Positions 7,248 to 11,442 of a stretch of 11,442 nt of DNA are shown piece after piece. The DNA is taken from assembly GCA_016190465.1 (NCBI GenBank), contig JACPQP010000295.1, positions 1-11,442 on the forward strand, written 5' to 3'. The translations under genes and the position numbers were made by a program. The notes beneath the pieces are model-generated. The model had not been told where the DNA came from, did no database searches, and worked only from the letters and a program-made list of their open reading frames with translations. This stretch comes from Chloroflexota bacterium. Lineage in GTDB: Bacteria; Chloroflexota; UBA6077; FW602-bin22; JACPQP01. The number at the start of each line of letters is the position of its first letter. Position 1 is the first letter of the stretch.

Positions 7248-7275
7248 CACGAACAGTCCGTCTGGACTGTTCGTG
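7248..7275. repeat. Perfect 12-bp inverted repeat (possible operator or leader hairpin)
   Basis: CACGAACAGTCC (7248-7259) and its exact complement (7264-7275) flank a 4-nt loop. It lies 31 bases upstream of the tlyA start, in the space between tlyA and the hsdM remnant. A related half-site GGACTGTCCCG occurs at 7337-7347. It could be a dimeric regulator site or an RNA hairpin in the tlyA leader. It contains CGAAC and GTTCG, but their spacing does not fit a Gram-positive LexA box. Confidence 0.6.
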
Positions 7276-7287
7276 CCCCTGGCCCGC

Positions 7288-7311
7288 CGTTCCTGAGTGG
7301 GTCGTTCCTGA
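7288..7311. repeat. 9-bp direct repeat upstream of tlyA
   Basis: CGTTCCTGA occurs at 7288-7296 and again at 7303-7311, a 15-bp period. It lies between the inverted repeat and the probable promoter area of tlyA. It may be a tandem binding site, or chance in GC-rich DNA. Confidence 0.35.
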
Positions 7312-7361
7312 TAGGGGCGGGCGCGGAGAGGGGGTCGGACTGTCCCGTCCACAGCAGCATA

Positions 7362-7652
7362 GTGGCGACCGCGAGCGAAGTCAAGGGAGGCGACCCCCGA
7401 GCGCACATCCGGGCCATCGTCGATGCTTCGTTGAAGTTCGAGGACGTCTCGCGCTTCGCCCACGTGGCCGACCGTGACGAGATCGAGGAGAACGGCTACA
7501 ATCTGAACATCAGTCGCTACGTCGACACGAGCACCGAAGAGGAGCGCGTCGACGTCGGCGAAGCGCTGGCGCGGCTGCGCGAGCTGGAGCGTGAGCGTGA
7601 CGCGGCCGTGGCGAAGATGAACCGGCTGCTGGCGGAGCTGGGATACGCCTGA
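7362..7652 (+). pseudogene. hsdM: Type I restriction-modification M subunit (HsdM), C-terminal remnant
   Basis: The open stretch up to TGA 7650-7652 reads FEDVSRFAHVADRDEIEENG, then YNLNISRYVDTST, then a charged coiled-coil-like helix (LARLRELERERDAAVAKM) ending in LLAELGYA. This is the standard end of HsdM: a D/E-E-I-x-x-N-x-Y-N-L-N-I-x-R-Y-V-D block and a terminal helix that contacts the rest of the complex. Only about 96 residues of a protein normally 480-700 long remain. The SAM-binding domain and the NPPF catalytic motif are missing, because tlyA on the other strand begins about 150 bases upstream. GTG 7362 is the first plausible start codon, but I see no reason to think the product works. 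The hsdR remnant further right on the same strand supports a former hsdM...hsdR locus. Confidence 0.85.
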
Positions 7653-7712
7653 GATCCGCCAGGCGACAGACCCGCTGGGCCGCCGACAACCAGTTCTGGC
7701 GAGGAGCACAGT

Positions 7713-7946
7713 ATGCCAAGTCAACCGCGCGTGGCGAAAACGTTCACCGCGTATGTGGAATGGGACCCCGAGACCCAGTTGTACGTCGGGCTTGTTCCGG
7801 GCGTTCCCGGCGCCCACACCCAGGGGGCCACCCTGGACGAACTCCACCGGAACCTGAAAGAGGTTCTGGAGTTGTGCATCGAGGAGGGGGTCATCGAGGA
7901 ACCGCCTCATTTCGTTGGCCTTCAGCAAGTCGAGGTCGATGGGTGA
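7713..7946 (+). CDS. hicB: HicB-like antitoxin (module 1)
   Basis: This 77-aa protein has the HicB partial RNase-H-like fold: KTFTAYVEWDPETQLYVGLV, then PGVPGAHTQGATLDEL and a helix NLKEVLELCIEEG. The family pattern (aromatic-x-V-x-x-D-x-E, Y-V-G-x-V-P-x-x-P-G, T-Q-G-x-T-L-x-E) is well kept. It is the short form without a C-terminal DNA-binding domain, so any autoregulation would need another factor. The ATG follows GAGGAG by 6 bases. Its TGA overlaps the GTG of hicA (GTGA, 7943-7946), so antitoxin and toxin are translationally coupled. In HicAB systems HicB binds HicA and blocks its RNase activity. Confidence 0.9.
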   Translation: MPSQPRVAKTFTAYVEWDPETQLYVGLVPGVPGAHTQGATLDELHRNLKEVLELCIEEGVIEEPPHFVGLQQVEVDG

Positions 7947-8173
7947 ACAGGCTCGCCCCGGTCGATTTTCGGACCATCGAGAAGGTCCTTCTGCGGTTGG
8001 CGTTTCAGGTTGTCCGCCAGAAGGGAAGTCACGTCTTCTATCGGCACCCGGATGGAAGGGCGACAACCGTGCCAAACCATCCGGGTCGTGACCTGGCTCG
8101 TCCTCTGTTAAGGGAGATCCTTCGGGAGATTGATCTCACGCCTCAACGGTTCCGAGATGAACTCAAGCGGTGA
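7943..8173 (+). CDS. hicA: HicA-like toxin, putative mRNA interferase (module 1)
   Basis: This 76-aa protein has the double-stranded-RNA-binding-like HicA fold. It reads TIEKVLLRLAFQVVRQKGSH (11-30), YRHPDGRATTVPNHPGRDLA (33-52), then LLREILREIDLTPQRF. His30 in KGSH is the catalytic histidine of HicA RNases, and HPxxxxxTVPNHxGxxL is the usual second block. The length is normal and nothing is missing, so it is probably active. The start is GTG 7943, overlapping the hicB stop by four bases. Antitoxin-first order is seen here, the reverse of the second module. Confidence 0.92.
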   Translation: MNRLAPVDFRTIEKVLLRLAFQVVRQKGSHVFYRHPDGRATTVPNHPGRDLARPLLREILREIDLTPQRFRDELKR

Positions 8174-8216
8174 TGTATGGAGTAGGGGTAAGAGAGAGTG
8201 GTGGTACAGTATGTCG

Positions 8217-8222
8217 CATAAT
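8217..8222 (+). promoter_or_regulatory. Possible -10 element of second toxin-antitoxin operon
   Basis: CATAAT (five of six matches to TATAAT) stands 47 bases before the ATG of the 75-aa gene and before its strong GGAGGGGAG ribosome-binding site. No good -35 lies 16-18 bases upstream, so a regulator-dependent promoter or a chance match are both possible. Confidence 0.25.
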
Positions 8223-8269
8223 ACCAGGAGATCGACGAACTCAACGAAGCCGGGCTCCGGAGGGGAGTA

Positions 8270-8497
8270 ATGAGACTGCGCGAAATACTCGCCGACATTC
8301 ACGCTTTTGAAGAGGAACTCCTGGATTTCGAACGCAGATACGGGATTCGGTCCGAGACGTTCTACGCTGCGTACGTGAGCGGCGAAGAGCCTGAGGACGA
8401 TAGCTGGGTGCTGGACTTTGGCGAGTGGGCCAGCGTCTATAAGACCTGGCTCGCCCAACAAGCGGAGTACCGCGCTGCAGTGAGCGGTCAGGCATGA
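8270..8497 (+). CDS. Small acidic protein of unknown function, coupled to HicA
   Basis: This 75-aa protein starts at ATG 8270 after a strong GGAGGGGAG site. It has an N-terminal helix rich in acidic and aromatic residues (ADIHAFEEELLDFERRYGI), then SETFYAAYVSGEEPEDDSW and FGEWASVYKTWLAQQ. This F/L-E-x-x-Y-G-x-x-S/T-E-x-F-Y pattern, an acidic loop and a W-x-x-x-Y helix resemble small antitoxin-like proteins that I recall beside TumE/DUF6516-type toxins; this is recollection, not a search. Here no such toxin is present. Instead its TGA overlaps the ATG of a hicA gene (ATGA, 8494-8497), which in turn overlaps hicB. It could be a third component of the HicAB module, a regulator, or an orphan antitoxin. 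I assign no function. Confidence 0.75.
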   Translation: MRLREILADIHAFEEELLDFERRYGIRSETFYAAYVSGEEPEDDSWVLDFGEWASVYKTWLAQQAEYRAAVSGQA

Positions 8498-8724
8498 GTC
8501 CGAAGCTTCCACGGATCACCGCAGCCGAGTTTGTCCGAGCTCTGCGGCGAGACGGTTGGTATTTCGTACGACAACGCGGGTCACACCGCTTCTTTGCCCA
8601 TCCGACGAAGCCTGGCATCGTCGTCGTCCCTATCCACGCGGGAAAGACCCTCCGACTGGGACTGCTCAACGATATGCTGAAGGACGCTGGCTTGACCCCG
8701 GAGAACCTGGAGGAGCTGCGATGA
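8494..8724 (+). CDS. hicA: HicA-like toxin, putative mRNA interferase (module 2)
   Basis: This 76-aa protein is a second, more canonical HicA. It reads ITAAEFVRALRRDGWYFVRQ, then RGSHRFFAHPTK (29-40) and VVVPIHAGKTLRLGLLNDML, then KDAGLTPENLEEL. His31 in RGSH is the expected catalytic residue, and VVPxHxGKTL is the typical second block. It differs strongly from the first HicA, so the two modules are not a recent duplication. The ATG overlaps the stop of the 75-aa gene and its TGA overlaps the ATG of hicB (ATGA, 8721-8724), so all three are coupled. Confidence 0.93.
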   Translation: MSPKLPRITAAEFVRALRRDGWYFVRQRGSHRFFAHPTKPGIVVVPIHAGKTLRLGLLNDMLKDAGLTPENLEELR

Positions 8725-8951
8725 GACGCTACACCGTGTTCATAACCCCCGACCCGGAAGAAGGCGGCTATTCCGTGCGCGTGCCGGCGCTACCCGGCTG
8801 CAATACGCAAGGCGACACACGGGAAGAAGCGGTGGCCAACGCGAAAGAGGCGATCGAAGGTTACCTGGAAACGCTGAAGGCGCTCAATCGGCCCATCCCA
8901 GAAGAGCGGGAGCATCCTCAGGCGGTCGTCATCGAGGTGGCGGCATCGTAA
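8721..8951 (+). CDS. hicB: HicB-like antitoxin (module 2)
   Basis: This 76-aa protein has the compact HicB fold: RRYTVFITPDPEEGGYSVRV, then PALPGCNTQGDTREEAVANA and KEAIEGYLETL, closing with a short V-V-I-E-V strand. PxLPGCxTQGDTxEEA and the KEAIxxYL helix are textbook HicB. There is no C-terminal HTH or RHH domain. It is the last gene of the overlapping trio (75-aa protein, HicA, HicB) and should neutralise the HicA just before it. Toxin-first order is the common hicAB layout. The next frame, the hsdR remnant, begins one base after the TAA. Confidence 0.94.
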   Translation: MRRYTVFITPDPEEGGYSVRVPALPGCNTQGDTREEAVANAKEAIEGYLETLKALNRPIPEEREHPQAVVIEVAAS

Positions 8952-8952
8952 G

Positions 8953-9449
8953 ATGGTCGTCCAGTTCGACAGGCTCACCGAACTGAACGAGGCCGAGATT
9001 CCGGCCCGCGATCTCCTTCGGAGGCTGGTCTACGTCTCCGTGCCTCGGGAGGCGTTGGCCCGCGAGCGTGACGGCGAGCGGGAGGTGCTGCTTCGGAGCC
9101 GCCTCCGCCTCGCGTTGCTGCGGCTCAACCCGTGGCTGACCGAGAATCAGGCCGACCGCGCCATCTTCCAGTTGGAGAACGTCGACGCCGTCGGGATGGC
9201 GCGCCACCAGGCCGTCCACGAGTATCTCACCTACGGTATGCCGCTCGACGTCGACGAGCCGGGTGGCCGCCGCACCCGGACGGTCACGTTCTTCGACTTC
9301 TGCCGAACCCGCGAGCCCTCCACTGCATCGGACGCTTTGCCCGCTTGACCAGGACCCGGGCCTACGCCCGGGCGACGTTTCAGCAGGAGGACGCGTCCGT
9401 GGCTTGGGAAGGGATCTCCGCCAAGGTGAAGAAACTCATCGACGACAAC
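8953..9449 (+). pseudogene. hsdR: Type I restriction R subunit (HsdR), internally deleted
   Basis: The reading frame from ATG 8953 matches the N-terminal nuclease part of a HsdR subunit: IPARDLLRRLVYVSVPREAL, EREVLLRSRLRLALLRLNPW (43-62), then HQAVHEYLTYGMPLDVDEPG and TVTFFDF. Similarity stops near residue 116 (about 9300), and the frame closes at 9348. A normal HsdR has roughly 800-1,100 residues with D-E-x-K nuclease and DEAH helicase motifs, all missing here. From about 9336, in another frame, the sequence reads RTRAYARATFQQED and VAWEGISAKVKKLIDDN, which I recognise as like the C-terminal region of the same subunit class. A large internal deletion therefore joined the two ends. The first 131 codons could still be translated by coupling to hicB, giving a useless fragment. 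The C-terminal match is from memory and less certain than the N-terminal one. Confidence 0.8.
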
Positions 9450-9456
9450 AGATCTA

Positions 9457-9484
9457 TTGACAGGCGAAGTCAAAGGAGTACCAT
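9457..9484 (+). promoter_or_regulatory. Possible promoter of the MttB-like gene
   Basis: A perfect TTGACA (9457-9462) is followed after 16 bases by TACCAT (9479-9484, four of six). An overlapping CATAGT two bases later also matches four of six. It stands just after the end of the hsdR remnant and about 120 bases before the next start codon. The -35 is striking in GC-rich DNA; the -10 is weak. Confidence 0.35.
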
Positions 9485-9603
9485 AGTTGCTACGTGATGC
9501 ACTGTGACAGCAGACGGGCAGATCGGCGACGCTGGGCAACGTGCTCGAGGTGTGCTACACAACTCGTCGCTACGTACTCCTCACTCGGGCAGGAGGCACG
9601 GCG

Positions 9604-11097
9604 ATGAAGGTAGGGTTGCAGGGTGGCCTGCTCAGCGTGCTGTCGGATGGCGACCTCGAGCGGATCCACGATTCCTCGCTGCGGATCCTCGAGGAATGTG
9701 GCGTGCGCTGCGATTCCGGCGCGATCCTGCGCATCTTCCAGCGGGGCGGGGCCCGGGTCGACGCCGACACGCGAATGGTCCGGATCCCCCGCGATCTGGT
9801 CCAGTGGGCCATCGCGTCGGCGCCCAGGTCGTTCGTCTTCTGCGGGCGCGACCCCGCTTTCGACCTGCTGCTCGAGCAGCGTCGGGTGTACTACGGGTTG
9901 GGCGGGTCGGCGGTCCCCTATTTCTGGGATTCTGACCGCCAGGTCCTGCGACCGCCGGTCGAGGCGGACGTGGTGGCGGCCACCCGGGTCGGGCACACCC
10001 TGGCGAACGTGGATTTCATCATGTCCCTCGCCGCGGCCGGTGATTGCCCCCCGGAACTGCACTACCTGTACGAGTACAACGCCATCCTGCGCCACACGAC
10101 CAAGCCGGTCATCTACTCGGCGCCCAGCCGGGAGTTCGCGGCGATCTTCCTGGAGATGGCCGCGGCGGCCAGTGGCGGCGAGGGCGAGCTGCGCCGGCGA
10201 CCCTCCGTCATGCTCTTCACGCAGCCGGTGTCTCCACTCCAGATGGCCGACTACAACGAGGGGATGATCGAGTTCGCGGCCTGCGGGGCACCGGTGCTCT
10301 ACTCGCCGGGCGTGATGATGGGGGCCACCGGTCCGGCCACCCTCGCCGGCGCGCTGGCCCAGGGCAACGCGGAGAACCTCGTCGGCGTCGTCCTGTCCCA
10401 GTTGCTCAAGCCAGGCACGCCCATCGTCTACGGGCCGCACACGCCCGTCATGGACATGAGCACCTTGCGGTGCAGTTACGCCGGCACCGAGCAGGCCCTC
10501 GCCCGCGCCGGCATGGCCCAACTGGCCCGCTTCTACGGCCTCCCCAGCTTCAACACGGGCGCCGGTTGCGATTCAAAAGTGGTGGATGCACAGGCCGCGG
10601 CCGAGGCCTCGATGGGCATCTTCCTGAACACCCTCGCCGGCCTGACGCTCACCCAAACTATGGGGACGATGGCTGGTGGCACATTCGGCTCCCTGGAGAT
10701 GCTCGTCATCTGTGACGAGATCGTGGCGATGGCGAAGAGGATCCTTCGGGGCATCGAGGTCTCCGACGAAACCCTGGCGGTCGACGTCATCAAGGAAGTG
10801 GGGCCAGGTGGTCATTTCCTCGAGTCCGAGCACACGCTGCGGACCTTCCGTCAGGAGTTCTTCTTCCCCCAGTTGTTCGATCGACGAAGCATCGCCGACT
10901 GGCAGACCCGGCGCGGAGTCCCCGTCGACGTCGTGGCCCGGGCCCGGGTGAGGCAGATCCTGTCCGAGCCGGCGCTATTGGCCCGGCCGGCATCCGTGGA
11001 GCGGGCGCTGGACGAGTGCATGATGAGCCACGTGTTACGTCGACAGGAAGCGTTACCGAAGCCAGAGGTCATTGACGGGGGGCACCCGAAGCAGTAG
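9604..11097 (+). CDS. MttB superfamily (trimethylamine-type) corrinoid methyltransferase, non-pyrrolysine
   Basis: This 497-aa protein belongs to the MttB superfamily, whose members move a methyl group from a methylated amine to the cobalt of a small corrinoid protein. Seen blocks include ILEECGVRCD near the start, GLGGSAVPYF (98-107), MMGATGPATLAGALAQGNAE (238-257), YAGTEQALARAG (292-303), FNTGAGCDSKVVDAQAAAEA (316-335) and LEMLVICDEI (364-373). Classical trimethylamine MttB reads through an in-frame UAG as pyrrolysine. There is no amber codon here before the final TAG, so this is a non-pyrrolysine member, a group that includes glycine-betaine-type enzymes; the substrate is unknown. The ATG at 9604 has AGGAGG 7 bases upstream. 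The frame is open to 9541, but that extension lacks support. No corrinoid protein or activase is nearby, and the gene is followed by a hairpin, so it seems to stand alone. Confidence 0.9.
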   Translation: MKVGLQGGLLSVLSDGDLERIHDSSLRILEECGVRCDSGAILRIFQRGGARVDADTRMVRIPRDLVQWAIASAPRSFVFCGRDPAFDLLLEQRRVYYGLGGSAVPYFWDSDRQVLRPPVEADVVAATRVGHTLANVDFIMSLAAAGDCPPELHYLYEYNAILRHTTKPVIYSAPSREFAAIFLEMAAAASGGEGELRRRPSVMLFTQPVSPLQMADYNEGMIEFAACGAPVLYSPGVMMGATGPATLAGALAQGNAENLVGVVLSQLLKPGTPIVYGPHTPVMDMSTLRCSYAGTEQALARAGMAQLARFYGLPSFNTGAGCDSKVVDAQAAAEASMGIFLNTLAGLTLTQTMGTMAGGTFGSLEMLVICDEIVAMAKRILRGIEVSDETLAVDVIKEVGPGGHFLESEHTLRTFRQEFFFPQLFDRRSIADWQTRRGVPVDVVARARVRQILSEPALLARPASVERALDECMMSHVLRRQEALPKPEVIDGGHPKQ

Positions 11098-11133
11098 ACT
11101 GGAAGGCGAACAAGCGACGGGATCGCCGAGCAC

Positions 11134-11177
11134 CCCCCCTGCCGCTGGCTCCCCTTGTGAAAGAGGCGGCAGGGGGG
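11134..11177. terminator. Hairpin after MttB-like gene
   Basis: CCCCCCTGCCGC (11134-11145) pairs perfectly with 11166-11177 around a 20-nt loop. It lies 36 bases after the MttB-like stop and 32 bases before fliG. It resembles the G/C-run hairpins at the other gene ends in the window and probably separates the two transcripts. There is no T-tract. Confidence 0.5.
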
Positions 11178-11209
11178 AGGGGCGGGAGCAGACCGACGAG
11201 GAGTTCGCG

Positions 11210-11442
11210 ATGGATGTCGCCGGACGGGCCATTCAGGGTAAGCGCAAGGCCGCGGCGTTGCTCATCACCCTGGGACCGGAGCTCTCGGCGATGGTCCTGA
11301 AGATTATGCGCGAGGACGAGATCGATACCCTCACCAACGAGATCGTTCGCATGGAGCGCATCCCCTCCGAGGTCCGCGATAGCATCCTCCAGGAAACCTA
11401 CGAGGAGGCGATGACCCGCCAGTACATCACCGAGGGCGGCGC
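11210..11442 (+). CDS. fliG: Flagellar motor switch protein FliG, N-terminal part (3' partial)
   Basis: FliG forms the upper ring of the flagellar rotor switch, holds FliF and meets the stator. The 77 complete codons here show the FliG N-terminal domain: GKRKAAALLITLGPELSAMV, then LKIMREDEIDTLTNEIVRM and a helix ending in RQYITEGG. The family pattern is G-x-x-K-A-A-x-L-L-I-x-L-G, followed by EEIxxLTxEI. ATG 11210 follows GAGGAG at about 6 bases. The gene runs off the right edge, so the armadillo and C-terminal torque-generating domains are outside. It is the only motility gene in view and probably opens or continues a flagellar operon to the right. A normal fliG follows fliF; here the preceding gene is a metabolic methyltransferase, so the operon may begin at fliG. 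Confidence 0.88.
   Translation, partial: MDVAGRAIQGKRKAAALLITLGPELSAMVLKIMREDEIDTLTNEIVRMERIPSEVRDSILQETYEEAMTRQYITEGG

Noticed and set aside
7248..7275. LexA-type operator reading of the inverted repeat
   Set aside because: CGAAC and GTTCG are 14 bases apart, not the 4-base spacing of the Gram-positive SOS box, and the flanking gene is not an SOS gene.
7217..7417. N-terminal extension of TlyA
   Set aside because: It would place the perfect inverted repeat inside the coding region and add 67 unrelated residues before the S4 domain.
7191..8075. 294-codon minus-strand frame opposite hsdM remnant and hicBA
   Set aside because: The + strand genes have clear family motifs, overlapping stop-start coupling and ribosome-binding sites; the minus product has none.
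8211..8270. 19-codon frame just before the 75-aa gene
   Set aside because: Its stop overlaps the next ATG (TAATG), but it lacks its own ribosome-binding site and any recognisable sequence; probably leader.
9490..10521. 343-codon minus-strand frame opposite the MttB-like gene
   Set aside because: Shadow of a strongly supported gene; no ribosome-binding site and a low-complexity product.

Overview
The window is high-GC bacterial DNA, probably chromosomal, with tightly packed housekeeping genes, G/C-run hairpins at gene ends, GTG and possibly TTG starts, and frequent ATGA/GTGA stop-start overlaps. The mix of a PolX/PHP protein, a divergent PurM, a tlyA-nadK pair, a MttB-superfamily methyltransferase without an internal amber codon, and flagellar fliG would suit a Chloroflexota-type genome (Thermomicrobia/Sphaerobacter-like) or another high-GC soil or thermophile lineage. 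This placement is inference only; no marker in the window fixes the phylum.

Layout. 1-513 (+) is the 3' end of polX. It converges through a perfect hairpin on a minus-strand block: DNA methyltransferase (3466-2135), NIPSNAP-family protein (2062-1724) and purM (1713-589). 3467-3880 has no convincing gene but holds a double-hairpin repeat. At 3881-4066 (-) lies the 3' remnant of a DUF2243 membrane-protein gene, directly beyond the 3' end of a tRNA-Ala(CGC) gene (4088-4159, -) that has an excellent -35/-10 promoter. A MFS transporter (4249-5490, +) converges on the minus-strand pair tlyA (7216-6410) and nadK (6406-5558).

7217-9450 is the accessory region. It starts with a perfect 28-nt inverted repeat, followed by the C-terminal remnant of a type I modification subunit (hsdM). 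A run of five small intact genes follows: hicB, hicA, an acidic 75-aa protein, hicA, hicB. The run ends with a broken type I restriction subunit (hsdR), whose N-terminus is joined to a short C-terminal-like piece. I read this as a type I restriction-modification island that has decayed around its toxin-antitoxin genes. The two HicAB modules have opposite gene order, and the second is locked to the 75-aa gene by two 4-nt overlaps.

9451-11442 returns to the + strand: a putative promoter, a MttB-like corrinoid-dependent methyltransferase (9604-11097) with a strong ribosome-binding site, a hairpin, and the start of fliG running off the right edge.

The most interesting content is the HicA/HicB cluster inside the dead restriction-modification locus, the third protein in the second module, the tRNA/DUF2243 junction and the solitary DNA methyltransferase. 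I see no CRISPR array, insertion sequence, transposase or integrase.
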